This document shows, piece by piece, positions 1-8,233 of a DNA stretch of 64,000 bases. The notes below the pieces were generated by a model. It was not told the origin of the DNA and made no database searches. It worked only from the letters and a program-made list of their open reading frames with translations. Source of the DNA: JAFASC01 sp036265935. Its GTDB lineage: Bacteria; Pseudomonadota; Alphaproteobacteria; Rhizobiales; Beijerinckiaceae. How positions within the stretch are numbered: position 1 is the first letter of the stretch; each line of letters opens with the position of its first letter. The position numbers were made by a program, and so were the translations under genes. The stretch covers positions 1 through 64,000 of the forward strand of contig DATAOB010000137.1 in NCBI GenBank assembly GCA_036265935.1. The letters run 5' to 3'.

Positions 1-609
1 CTCATCGAGCTGATCGGTCCAGACCGCATCGTCGACGTCGGGAAATCGGTGAAGGATTTCTGGAATTACGACGAACCGTTCGACTCATATCCAATCGACA
101 CCGGCCGACTGCGCCGCGTCGCCGAGCTTGCGGCGGAAAAAGGCGAATGGGGCCGCAAGCTGCCGCAAGGGCACGGCCTTGGCATCGCCGCGCATCGCAG
201 TTTCGTCAGCTACATCGCCACCGTCATCGAGGTCGCGGTAGACGACAAGGGCAACATTTCGTTCCCGCGCGTCGACACCGCCGTCGATTGCGGCACTTAC
301 GTCAATCCGGAGCGCATTCGCTCGCAAATGGAAGGCGCGGCGATCATGGGCATCAGCCTCGCCAAGCACGGCGAGATCACCTTCAAGAATGGTCGCGTGC
401 AGCAGAGTAATTTCGACAATTTCCCCGTCGCAACAATCGACGAGGCGCCGGGCGTGATCAACGTGCACTTGACGCCCGGCGAAGGTCGTCCGCCGGGCGG
501 TATTGGTGAGCCGGGCGTGCCGCCTTTCGCGCCGGCTTTGTGCAACGCGATTTTCGCCGCGACGGGCAAGCGCATCAGACGCCTGCCGATCGGCAATCAG
601 CTGGCGTGA
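1..609 (+). CDS. Molybdopterin-binding hydroxylase large subunit, C-terminal part (IorB-like)
   Basis: The frame is open from the first base, so the gene starts upstream of the window; 202 residues of the C-terminus are present. The end of the protein reads GGIGEPGVPPFAPALCNAIF, the typical C-terminal block of xanthine-dehydrogenase-family molybdenum-cofactor subunits, in which the Glu of GEPG is the proposed catalytic base. The overall spacing (DCGTYVNPERIRSQMEGA, then the GEPG block) is that of isoquinoline 1-oxidoreductase beta subunits and related aldehyde dehydrogenases. Such proteins hydroxylate aromatic N-heterocycles or oxidise aldehydes in the periplasm, with a small 2Fe-2S partner subunit. 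The partner is not visible here, and the substrate cannot be told from sequence. Confidence 0.85.
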   Translation, partial: LIELIGPDRIVDVGKSVKDFWNYDEPFDSYPIDTGRLRRVAELAAEKGEWGRKLPQGHGLGIAAHRSFVSYIATVIEVAVDDKGNISFPRVDTAVDCGTYVNPERIRSQMEGAAIMGISLAKHGEITFKNGRVQQSNFDNFPVATIDEAPGVINVHLTPGEGRPPGGIGEPGVPPFAPALCNAIFAATGKRIRRLPIGNQLA

Positions 610-620
610 GGAGCGCGATC

Positions 621-914
621 ATGCGGATGAAAACAACAGCAGGTCTCGCCGGCACGCTTGCGTTGCTTGCGGTATCGGCAGGCGCGGCATCGGCCTGCGG
701 TTTTGAGAAAAGCGCGGAGGCTTCGCCCGCGTTGCGGCTTGCGCAAACCGGCGACGCCGCACGCCCGGCGCGTGGGCCGCAATCGGAGACCTCGGTCTCG
801 ACCGCCGCGCCGCCGGCAACGGTAACGCAACCGACCGGCGCGACCAACCAGCCGCCAGCCGTCAAGCAGATGAACGAGGAGGAAAAGCAGAAGGTCGAGA
901 AAGAGGGGAAATAG
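621..914 (+). CDS. Small exported low-complexity protein
   Basis: 97 residues, starting at an ATG preceded by a GAGGAG ribosome-binding site 11 bases after the stop of the molybdenum enzyme, so probably co-transcribed with it. Residues 1-26 form a signal peptide (MRMKTT, hydrophobic core, ASAC). The ASA-C junction could be a normal signal peptidase site or a weak lipobox. The mature part is rich in Ala, Pro, Thr and Gln and ends in a charged Glu/Lys tail. I recognise no domain. It may be a periplasmic or lipid-anchored accessory; the function is unknown. Confidence 0.6.
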   Translation: MRMKTTAGLAGTLALLAVSAGAASACGFEKSAEASPALRLAQTGDAARPARGPQSETSVSTAAPPATVTQPTGATNQPPAVKQMNEEEKQKVEKEGK

Positions 915-1053
915 GATCGCGGGCCGGCATCTCGCGCTTTCGGCCGGGAGCAGCTTTCTCAAAGGAAAGGCATTCCCCCACCGCCGCTTTTTGCATACGC
1001 TCGCCCCTTGACGGCGCGGCGAAGCATCGCGCCGCATCTCGGGAGAAAGACGC

Positions 1054-2277
1054 ATGCGCCAGTTCAAATTGGCCCCACTATTTGCGTTTGCGCTCGGCGC
1101 GGCGCTCGCAAGCTCGGCATACGCGCAGAAGAAATACGACACCGGCGCCACCGACACGGAAATCAAGATCGGACAGACGATTCCGCTGAGTGGTCCGGCC
1201 TCGGCCTACGGCAGCATCGGCAAGGTGCAGGCCGCCTATATCCGCATGATCAACGAACAGGGCGGGGTCAACGGCCGCAAGATCAATCTGATCCAGTACG
1301 ATGACGCCTACAATCCGCCGAAAACCGTGGAGCAGGTGCGCAAGCTCGTCGAAAGCGACGAGGTGCTGACCACGTTCCAGATCATCGGCACGCCGCCGAA
1401 CGCCGCCGTGCAGAAATATCTCAACGAGAAGAAAGTGCCGCAGCTGCTCGCTGCGACCGGCGCGACGCGCTTCACCGATCCGAAGAACTACCCCTGGACG
1501 ATTGCCTTCAATCCAAACTATCAGGCGGAGGCGCATATCTACGCCAAATATATTCTCGCCAATCATCCCAATGCCAAGATCGGCATTCTCTACCAAAACG
1601 ACGACCTCGGCAAAGATTACGTGAAGGGCTTAAAGGACGGGCTCGGCACGAAGGCCGCGAGCATGATCGTCGCGGAGGCGCCTTACGAACTTTCCGACCC
1701 GACGGTCGATTCGCAAATGGTGAAACTGAAATCATCCGGCGCCGATCTTTTCTACAACATCACCACGCCGAAGTTCGGCGCACAGGCGATCAAGAAAGCC
1801 GCCGAGATGGGCTGGAAGCCGGTGCAGATACTCGACATCAATGCCTCGCCGGTGAGCCAGACGCTGGTGCCCGCCGGGCTCGATAATGCCAAGGGCATCA
1901 TTTCCGTCAATTACGGCAAGGACCCGCTAGATCCGCAATGGGCCGATGACGAGGGCATGAAACGCTACAAGGCGTTCATGGCGAAATACGCGCCGGGCGA
2001 GGACGCCAATTCCGGCATCGCGACCTACGGCTATTCGACCGCCGCGCTGCTTGTTCAGATTCTCAAGCAATGCGGCGACGATCTCACCCGCGCCAACGTC
2101 ATGAAACAGGCGACGAACATCAGGGATTACGTCGCCGATCTCGCGCTGCCGGGCATGTCGACGTCGACGTCCCCAGGCGACTACCGCATCAACAAACAGT
2201 TCCAGATGATGAAGTTCGATGGAACGCGCTGGGTGTTGTTTGGGCCGATCCTGACGGACGATTTTGTGGGGAATTGA
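1054..2277 (+). CDS. ABC transporter substrate-binding protein, branched-chain amino acid (LivJ) type
   Basis: 407 residues. The N-terminus has a signal peptide ending ASSAYAQ (cleavage near residue 25). The mature protein starts with the family pattern IKIGQTIPLSGPASAYG and contains INEQGGVNGRKINLI, both diagnostic of the type I periplasmic binding fold of the leucine-binding family (Peripla_BP_6). It probably binds a small organic or amino acid ligand in the periplasm. No permease or ATPase genes adjoin it, so it is either an orphan receptor or serves a transporter elsewhere. The ligand is not predictable; members of this subgroup often bind aromatic or aliphatic acids rather than amino acids. 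Confidence 0.9.
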   Translation: MRQFKLAPLFAFALGAALASSAYAQKKYDTGATDTEIKIGQTIPLSGPASAYGSIGKVQAAYIRMINEQGGVNGRKINLIQYDDAYNPPKTVEQVRKLVESDEVLTTFQIIGTPPNAAVQKYLNEKKVPQLLAATGATRFTDPKNYPWTIAFNPNYQAEAHIYAKYILANHPNAKIGILYQNDDLGKDYVKGLKDGLGTKAASMIVAEAPYELSDPTVDSQMVKLKSSGADLFYNITTPKFGAQAIKKAAEMGWKPVQILDINASPVSQTLVPAGLDNAKGIISVNYGKDPLDPQWADDEGMKRYKAFMAKYAPGEDANSGIATYGYSTAALLVQILKQCGDDLTRANVMKQATNIRDYVADLALPGMSTSTSPGDYRINKQFQMMKFDGTRWVLFGPILTDDFVGN

Positions 2278-2315
2278 CCGCAGCCTCGACTGGCTCGACG
2301 CAAGCAGCCGCTCTT

Positions 2316-2972
2316 TCACACCGCGGTCGCCGCCCAAACCGGCGACCCGTTCCAGCTAATTTTCCAATTGGCGCCGGGCGTGACGTCCTGAACAGCGTTC
2401 GGCTGGAAAGCGACGATGCAGGTGCCGCCGGGATCGCGCACCGAAGGATAGACCAAACCGCGCGAGCCGCCGTTGATCAAGCTCTTCGCCAAGGCCTGTC
2501 CTTCGGGATATCCGACACTGATATCCGCATCCAAGCATGCGGGCTTCGGGCTGACGTTTCGCAGATCGTGAAACCGGCCGATAAACGAAGCGTGCAGCGC
2601 ACGATATTGCACCTCGTCGCGATAATGCCCGATATATCCGAGTTCCCTCGTCTTATGGAACGCGACCTCCTCGAGCGCGGTCCTATGGTCGAAACCCGCG
2701 TACCATGCGCCGCGGGTCTCATCGTTGAAACGGTTGCCACCCTTGCGGCGGTAGGCGAAGGCGGCGGCGATCATGCTGTGGCCCCAGCCGGGACCGATTC
2801 CGGCATCCGGCACGGTAGTCAGCCTCCTGCTCGTCAAGCCTTCCAACGCTTCGATTTCGCGCAACTCGTCGTCGGTATCGACCAAAGCGCGCAAGACCGC
2901 CGGCTTGTAATACGCGGTCAGGATCAGTCTAACGGTCCGCTGCTGCGCAATCTCCGCTAGAGGAAGCGTCAC
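2316..2972 (-). CDS. RES-domain toxin of a type II toxin-antitoxin pair
   Basis: 218 residues. The three blocks that name the RES family are visible: GGNRFNDETRGAWYAGFD carrying the Arg (residues about 78-95), ALEEVAFH carrying the Glu (about 99-106), and SRGLVYPSVRDPGG carrying the Ser (about 171-184). RES toxins degrade cellular NAD+ and are neutralised by an Xre/ParS/MbcA antitoxin. The gene directly upstream encodes exactly that kind of protein, and its stop overlaps this start by four bases, so the two are translated together. The pair converges on the binding-protein gene at 1054-2277 with about 38 bases between stops. Confidence 0.88.
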   Translation of the reverse strand: MTLPLAEIAQQRTVRLILTAYYKPAVLRALVDTDDELREIEALEGLTSRRLTTVPDAGIGPGWGHSMIAAAFAYRRKGGNRFNDETRGAWYAGFDHRTALEEVAFHKTRELGYIGHYRDEVQYRALHASFIGRFHDLRNVSPKPACLDADISVGYPEGQALAKSLINGGSRGLVYPSVRDPGGTCIVAFQPNAVQDVTPGANWKISWNGSPVWAATAV

Positions 2973-3373
2973 ATACCGCCCCGCACCGCGTCGATATATT
3001 CGCGGGTCTCCATCATCGCGGGCAAACCGCCCTCTTGCATGTGATCGAGCGGACTGCGCCCTTTAAACAGCGGGCCGCGGTTCGGCATCTTCACCCATTG
3101 GTCGGCCAGAGGATCGCCGAAATAGAGATGCAGGCCCTTGTAGAGACCGATCAGAGCGCTGGCGCGCATGCGCTGGTCCTGATTCAGCGACCCGGACCAG
3201 GCGCCGCTCCGCATTCTCGTCCATGTTCGCTCCGAGACGCCGAACAATGTGGCTGCGGTCTCGCCGTTGACACGCCACGCCTTGAAGACGCGAGAGAGAG
3301 CCTTGATTGCCGTCAGGGCGCCTTCGGTGGGTTCGCGGTCGGCGGTCGTCAAGCGAGGAGGAAGAGCCACCAT
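2969..3373 (-). CDS. Xre/MbcA/ParS-family antitoxin (partner of RES toxin)
   Basis: 134 residues from the ATG at 3373; an in-frame TTG at 3394 would add seven residues but falls inside the probable operator. The N-terminal half has a helix-turn-helix-like segment (WRVNGETAATLFGVSERTW). The C-terminal half has the DUF2384 toxin-binding pattern (LNQDQRMRASALIGLYKGLH, then FGDPLADQWVKMPN, then GGLPAM). This is the usual partner of RES toxins: it binds and blocks the toxin and normally represses its own promoter. It overlaps the toxin start by four bases (ATGA), which couples translation. Confidence 0.88.
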   Translation of the reverse strand: MVALPPRLTTADREPTEGALTAIKALSRVFKAWRVNGETAATLFGVSERTWTRMRSGAWSGSLNQDQRMRASALIGLYKGLHLYFGDPLADQWVKMPNRGPLFKGRSPLDHMQEGGLPAMMETREYIDAVRGGM

Positions 3374-3394
3374 CAAGACGAGGAATAGCGTCAA

Positions 3395-3427
3395 TTGGCG
3401 AAAATATCAACGCCATTTGGCGATAAT
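3395..3427 (-). promoter_or_regulatory. Probable autoregulatory operator of the RES/Xre pair
   Basis: Directly upstream of the antitoxin ATG there is an inverted repeat CGCCA-TT-TGGCG at 3411-3422, plus another TTGGCGA half-site at 3395-3401 that repeats TTGGCGA at 3417-3423. The two direct copies lie 22 bases apart, about two helical turns. This is the layout expected for cooperative binding of a dimeric Xre antitoxin. The assignment rests on position and symmetry alone. Confidence 0.5.
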
Positions 3428-3480
3428 CCACCCCTGATCCCTGCGCTGCTGAATAGGAAAGGCTGGCTTGCCCCTTCCCC

Positions 3481-5994
3481 TCACCCCATATTCGCCTTCA
3501 CCGCCTCGATGAGCTGCTTCAGCGTGAACGGCTTCGGCATGAAGCCGAAATCCTCGCCCTCCGGCAGGTTTTTGGCGAAAGCCTCCTCGGCGTAACCCGA
3601 GACGAAGATCACCCGGCATTTTAGGCCGCGCTTGCGCAACTCGCCGAACATCGTCGGCCCGTCCATCTCGGGCATGACCACGTCGGAGACGATGAGGTCG
3701 ATCTCGCTGCCGCTTTGCTCGACGACGTCGAGCGCGTCCAAGCCGGACGCAGCTTCGAGCACGGTATAGCCGCGCGAGCGCAGCGCGCGCGCCGAGAAAG
3801 CGCGCACCGCCTCCTCGTCCTCGACGAGCAGGATCGTGCCGTGACCGGTCAGATCGGCGGCGGGTTTGGCGGCCTCGATTTTTGCCGCGACCTCGTTTTC
3901 GTCCGGCACGTGGCGCGGCAGGAAAATGCGAAAAGTCGTGCCCTCGCCGACGGCACTGTCGACGAAGATGAAGCCGCCGGTCTGCTTGACGATGCCGTAG
4001 ACCATCGACAGGCCGAGGCCGGTGCCCTTGCCGACTTCCTTCGTCGTGAAGAACGGCTCGAAAATCTTGTCGCGCACGTCGGCGGGAATGCCGTGGCCTT
4101 CGTCCTCGATCTCGATCAGCACGTAGTCGGCGGGCGTCAATTGGCTTTCGCCGAAATCGGCGCATTGCGCCTCGGTAACGTTGTGCGTGCGCACGACGAT
4201 CTTACCGCCCTCCGGCATTGCGTCACGCGCATTGACGACGAGATTGACGATCACCTGCTCGAATTGATTGAGATCGGCCTTGACCAGCCAGAGATCGCGC
4301 CCGTGCTTTACGTCGAGCTCGATCGTCTCGCCGACGAGCCGGCGCAGAAGCATGTGCAGATCGGAGAGCACCTCGCCGAGCTGCAGCACTTGCGGACGCA
4401 GCGTCTGACGCCGCGAGAAAGCCAAGAGCTGACGCACGAGACCGGCGGCGCGGTTGGCGTTCTGCTTGATCTGCATGATGTCGTGGAAGGCAGGATCCGT
4501 CGGCCGATGATTGGCGAGCAGAAGATCGGAGAAGCCGATGATCGCCGTCAGCACATTGTTGAAATCGTGCGCGACGCCGCCGGCAAGCTGGCCTATCGCC
4601 TGCATCTTTTGCGATTGCGCGAAATTTTCTTGCAGCGCGCGCTGCTCCGTCGTGTCGAGCGCGTAGAGCGTGACGCGCGGCTCGGCGTCGGGGCTTACAT
4701 CCTCGCCGGACGCGGCGAAGAACAAACGCGCCGAATGCTCCTTCTCGCCCGACAGCGTCACGTCAAGCGGCGCGATATCACTTTTGCCCGCCGCGGCATC
4801 CGCCAACGTATTTTCCAGTGCGGCGCGATCCCGCTCGGCAATCGCTGAGAAAATCGAGCGGCCGTGCTCGCCGCCCTTCAAGGCTTGCGGAATAAGCTTG
4901 GCGAAGGCGGCGTTCGAGCGAACGATATGGCCGTCGCGATCGAGCGCGGCGATCGCCATCGGCGTCGAATTGAACAGCCGTGCGAACCGCACTTCGGCGG
5001 CGCGCAAATCTTCGGCCGGCTCCTCGCCCGACGTGCGGTTCAGGACGAGCGTGCGCGAAATGCCGGGCGTCGCGTCCTGGCCGAAGGCGACGCGGTGCAG
5101 GAGCCGCACCGGCAGGCTCTGGCCGTTGCGGCGTTTCAAGTCGACGTCGAGCACTTCGGTGCGGACATCGCCGGGACTGCCGGCAACCGCCGCCAGCAGC
5201 GCCGCGCCATTGCCGGCGATCAGATCGGAGAGCGCCAAGCCGCCGGTGCCGACTTGGGCGAGGTCGTAATCGAGCCAGCCGGCGAGCGTCGCATTCATGT
5301 AGGAGATGCGCCCTTCCGCATCGGCGGAGAAAAACCCCGCCGGAGCGTGATCGAGAAAATCGATCGCGTGCTGCAATTCCTGGAAAACGTTCTCGTGGCG
5401 CTCGCGCTCGCGGGTGATGTCGGCGACGCTCCACAAAGTCGCGCGTTTGCCGCCGGGCCGCTCGATCGGGCGTACCCGCACGCGATACCAGGCGACCGGA
5501 CCATCGCCGAGAAGCGGCGGCGAGAGGCGCAGCTCCTCGGTGCAGCGCTTGCCTTCGCGAGCGGCGAGCGCCAGCCGGTAGACCGCCTCCGACACGTCGG
5601 CCGTGCCGGAGAACAGCCGATCGACGAGCCGGAGCTCCGCGGGATTGCGCGCATCCGATAATGCCATGTAGGCGTCGTTCGCATAGATGGGCTGCGTCTC
5701 GCCTTCGGTGACGAGCAGCCCCTCCGTGCTCGTGTCCGCCAGGAGCTTGGTCAGGTCGTTGCGCGCGCCGTGCCCGGCGAACTGGACGAAGCCGACCGCC
5801 AGCGCGAATAGGGCGAAGACGCCAACAACGGCCAGCAACGCCAAGAAGGCGAGGATCAGGCGCTGCGCATCATCGCGCGGCAACAGCGAAAACGCGCCAA
5901 CGACGACAACAAGAATGACCGCCAGCGCCACGACGAGGCCGGGGCTGCCGGAACGTTCCGGGCGATCGAATCCCACGGCGGGCATATCGCTCAT
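3481..5994 (-). CDS. cckA: Cell-cycle hybrid sensor histidine kinase CckA
   Basis: 837 residues. Two membrane segments lie at the N-terminus (about 20-40 and 47-70), followed by PAS-type regions up to about residue 460. The HisKA phosphoacceptor block is GQLAGGVAHDFNN with His476. An HATPase domain follows (NLVVNARDAMPEGG, then FEPFFTTKEVGKGTGLGLS), and a C-terminal receiver domain has its phospho-Asp at about residue 771 (IVSDVVMPEMDG). This architecture and the AHDFNN block are those of CckA, which feeds phosphate through ChpT to CtrA and CpdR in alphaproteobacteria. It faces the FliO-like gene across a full CtrA box. The length fits rhizobial CckA. Confidence 0.93.
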   Translation of the reverse strand: MSDMPAVGFDRPERSGSPGLVVALAVILVVVVGAFSLLPRDDAQRLILAFLALLAVVGVFALFALAVGFVQFAGHGARNDLTKLLADTSTEGLLVTEGETQPIYANDAYMALSDARNPAELRLVDRLFSGTADVSEAVYRLALAAREGKRCTEELRLSPPLLGDGPVAWYRVRVRPIERPGGKRATLWSVADITRERERHENVFQELQHAIDFLDHAPAGFFSADAEGRISYMNATLAGWLDYDLAQVGTGGLALSDLIAGNGAALLAAVAGSPGDVRTEVLDVDLKRRNGQSLPVRLLHRVAFGQDATPGISRTLVLNRTSGEEPAEDLRAAEVRFARLFNSTPMAIAALDRDGHIVRSNAAFAKLIPQALKGGEHGRSIFSAIAERDRAALENTLADAAAGKSDIAPLDVTLSGEKEHSARLFFAASGEDVSPDAEPRVTLYALDTTEQRALQENFAQSQKMQAIGQLAGGVAHDFNNVLTAIIGFSDLLLANHRPTDPAFHDIMQIKQNANRAAGLVRQLLAFSRRQTLRPQVLQLGEVLSDLHMLLRRLVGETIELDVKHGRDLWLVKADLNQFEQVIVNLVVNARDAMPEGGKIVVRTHNVTEAQCADFGESQLTPADYVLIEIEDEGHGIPADVRDKIFEPFFTTKEVGKGTGLGLSMVYGIVKQTGGFIFVDSAVGEGTTFRIFLPRHVPDENEVAAKIEAAKPAADLTGHGTILLVEDEEAVRAFSARALRSRGYTVLEAASGLDALDVVEQSGSEIDLIVSDVVMPEMDGPTMFGELRKRGLKCRVIFVSGYAEEAFAKNLPEGEDFGFMPKPFTLKQLIEAVKANMG

Positions 5995-6097
5995 TCAACC
6001 ACCTGATAGCGGTGAGCTCGTGGCCGCTGCAATATGCGGCCGCCTTCTGTCCCCAGGGCCCGGGGCACGTCGAACCCTGCAAATAGACCGAACAGTG

Positions 6098-6112
6098 TTA
6101 ACTATGCGTTAA
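6098..6112. promoter_or_regulatory. CtrA box (TTAA-N7-TTAA)
   Basis: The sequence TTAA CTATGCG TTAA, followed by C, is an exact match to the full CtrA recognition site TTAA-N7-TTAAC. It lies between the divergent cckA (start 5994) and the FliO-like gene (start 6184), about 104 and 72 bases from the two starts. CckA is the kinase that controls CtrA, so a site here could form a feedback loop on cckA, or place the FliO-like gene under cell-cycle control as other flagellar genes are. Confidence 0.7.
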
Positions 6113-6183
6113 CCTTTCGGCCCTGCGCCTTGACCTTCATGATAATTTATGCGTTTGCCGGCGGACCCAAGAGAACGAAGTAC

Positions 6184-7143
6184 ATGCAGTTCACGAGTTT
6201 CTTCGGAGAGAATCGCACGCTCGCCTTCATTCTGGCGGCCGTTTGCCTGCTCATTGGCGTGGCGCTTCTCTTCGTCCTCTTCCGGATCGTCTTCGGCCGC
6301 GGCATCAAATTGCCCGGGGGGCGCGGCCGTCAGCAGCGGCTTGGGCTCGTCGACGCCTTCGAGATCGACCGCCAGCGCCAGCTGGTGATCGTGCGCCGCG
6401 ACAATGTCGAGCACCTGATCATGATCGGCGGCCCGAACGACGTGGTCGTGGAATCGACGATCATCCGCGCCGAGGCGCGCGAAGCGCGCTCCTCGCGCGA
6501 ACGCGAGCAGCCGGCGATCAGCGGCCTCTCCTGGCCGGCGGGGCCCGCCGCGACGGAGATCGCGGCACAAACGCCGGCCGAGCCCGCGCCGGCTGCGGCA
6601 CGACCCGCGGTGCCGGAACCGCCGCCGCCGCCACGCCCGCAGCCAGCTCCGCTTGCGCCAAGGCCGGCACCGGCGGCGGGCGAAGCGCCCGCTGCCGAAG
6701 CCGCAGGCGAGGCCGAACAGAGCGCCCTCGCGCCGCCGCCGCCGCGGCCGTTGCGTCCGCCGCTGCCACCTCTGCGCCCGCTTGGCACGGGCGAGCGGCC
6801 GACCTTGCCGCCGCGGCCGCCTTTGACGCCGCTCAGGCGCGAGCCGCGGCCGCTGCCACCGTTCCTGACGAGCCCCAAGCCGGCAGAGCCGGCACCGGCA
6901 CCCGCGTCGCCGCCGCCGGAGCCCGCAGCCGAATCCGTTGCGACCGCCGCCACCGATCTCTCCGGTGAGACCGGCGTGCCGCCGCCGCCCGCGCCCGACC
7001 ATCCCGCCGCCGAGCAGCAGGCGTCGTCCCCAGCCGCGGAGGCGCAGCCCGGCGCCGCGCCGAAGATCGAGCTCGATCCGCTCGCGTCGCTTGAAGAAGA
7101 GATGGCGAAGCTGCTCGGCCGCAATCCGAACGAGGGCCACTAA
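6184..7143 (+). CDS. FliO-like membrane protein with a long proline-rich tail
   Basis: 319 residues from the ATG at 6184; a longer open frame reaches 6034 but those residues look non-coding and run through the CtrA box. There is one membrane segment at about residues 12-36. A short beta domain follows with LVDAFEIDRQRQLVIVRRDN and EHLIMIGGPNDVVVE, the pattern of the flagellar export protein FliO. After about residue 110 the protein becomes a 180-residue Pro/Ala-rich region, then a short conserved end (LDPLASLEEEMAKLLGR). FliO helps assemble the FliP ring of the flagellar export gate. No other flagellar genes are in the window, so a non-flagellar envelope role is possible. Confidence 0.6.
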   Translation: MQFTSFFGENRTLAFILAAVCLLIGVALLFVLFRIVFGRGIKLPGGRGRQQRLGLVDAFEIDRQRQLVIVRRDNVEHLIMIGGPNDVVVESTIIRAEAREARSSREREQPAISGLSWPAGPAATEIAAQTPAEPAPAAARPAVPEPPPPPRPQPAPLAPRPAPAAGEAPAAEAAGEAEQSALAPPPPRPLRPPLPPLRPLGTGERPTLPPRPPLTPLRREPRPLPPFLTSPKPAEPAPAPASPPPEPAAESVATAATDLSGETGVPPPPAPDHPAAEQQASSPAAEAQPGAAPKIELDPLASLEEEMAKLLGRNPNEGH

Positions 7144-8207
7144 TTCCAGGCGGCCAGCGCGGCGCGCGCGGCCCGCAAATCGTCCGGCCACGGGCACTCG
7201 AAGCGCAGCGCCTCGCCGGTGACCGGATGATCGAAGGCGAGCACCGCCGCATGCAGCGCCTGCCGCCGCAGCTGCGCGACGGCGTCGCGCGCCCCCTCCG
7301 GCAGCAGCGCCGCCTTCGACATGAAGCCCGTCGCATAAACGGGATCGCCGACGATCGGATGGCCGATATGGGCCATGTGCACGCGGATCTGGTGCGTGCG
7401 GCCGGTCTCCAGCCGGCAGGCGACGAAGCTCACGACCCCCCTCCCCGCCGGGCCGTAGCGCTCGGTGACGCGCCAATGCGTGCGCGCGCTGCGGCCGCGT
7501 TCGGCCGGCACCACCGCCATCTTCTCGCGATCAGCGGAAGCGCGGCCGAGCGGCGCGTCGACCACACCGGCGGCGCGATCCGGTGCGCCCCAGATCAGCG
7601 CGTTGTATTCGCGCAAGAACGGCAGCGTGCGCCCGTGATCGGCAAACAGCTTCGCGAGCCGGCGATGCGCCGCATCGGTTTTCGCCACCACCAGCAAACC
7701 CGACGTCTCCTTGTCGAGCCGGTGCACGATGCCCGGCCGCTCGACACCGCCGATGCCGGAGAGCTCGCCCTTACAATGCGCGATCAGCGCGTTGACCAGC
7801 GTACCGCTGCGATTGCCCGCGCCGGGATGCACGACCAGCCCCGCCGGCTTGTCGATGACAAGGAGGTGCTTGTCCTCGAGGACGATGTTGAGCGGGATGT
7901 CCTCGCCGGCGACATCGAGCTTTTGCGGCGGCGGCACGACGATCCGCACATGCGCGCCGGCTTTCGTCTTGGCGCCGGGATCGCGCACCGCACTCCCGTC
8001 CACGTCAACCAACCCGTCGCGGATCAGCTGCTGCAGGCGCGTCCTCGACAATCCGAGGCCCTCCGCCTCGCTGCGCGACGCGAGCACGCGATCGAGCCGC
8101 AGGCCGTCTTCGTTCGCGCCGAGCGCAAATTCATGCGTGGCGCCGGCCGGTGCCGAGGAAACAGCGTCGCGCAAATGAAAAGGCCCCGGAGAAACCTCCG
8201 GGGCCAT
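7140..8207 (-). CDS. rluD: RluA-family 23S rRNA pseudouridine synthase (RluD-like)
   Basis: 355 residues as drawn. An S4-type RNA-binding domain (LSRTRLQQLIRDGLVDVDG, about residues 50-75) precedes the synthase domain. The catalytic block is GIVHRLDKETSGLLVVAK with catalytic Asp at about residue 165, and LVIDKPAGLVVHPG lies before it. RluD modifies helix 69 of 23S rRNA. The ATG at 8207 sits inside the hairpin that terminates the neighbouring gene, so a downstream start such as the TTG at 8174 (residue 12) is also plausible. The 3' end overlaps the stop of the convergent FliO-like gene by four bases. Confidence 0.88.
   Translation of the reverse strand: MAPEVSPGPFHLRDAVSSAPAGATHEFALGANEDGLRLDRVLASRSEAEGLGLSRTRLQQLIRDGLVDVDGSAVRDPGAKTKAGAHVRIVVPPPQKLDVAGEDIPLNIVLEDKHLLVIDKPAGLVVHPGAGNRSGTLVNALIAHCKGELSGIGGVERPGIVHRLDKETSGLLVVAKTDAAHRRLAKLFADHGRTLPFLREYNALIWGAPDRAAGVVDAPLGRASADREKMAVVPAERGRSARTHWRVTERYGPAGRGVVSFVACRLETGRTHQIRVHMAHIGHPIVGDPVYATGFMSKAALLPEGARDAVAQLRRQALHAAVLAFDHPVTGEALRFECPWPDDLRAARAALAAWN
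8176..8205 (-). terminator. Rho-independent terminator after the 8234-8587 gene
   Basis: A ten-pair stem, GGCCCCGGAG at 8182-8191 pairing with CTCCGGGGCC at 8196-8205, has a four-base loop. On the minus strand it is followed by CTTTTCATTT. It is placed 29 bases after the stop of the minus-strand gene at 8234. The stem also covers the first annotated codons of rluD, so the two genes share this DNA. Confidence 0.75.
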
Positions 8208-8233
8208 TAACGCAACTCTTTACGCAGGTCACA

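Noticed and set aside
6109..7476. Long Arg-rich open frame (455 residues) opposite the FliO-like gene
   Set aside because: It is antisense to a proline/alanine-rich gene in GC-rich DNA, where such frames are expected; its product is low-complexity Arg/Gly and has no domain.
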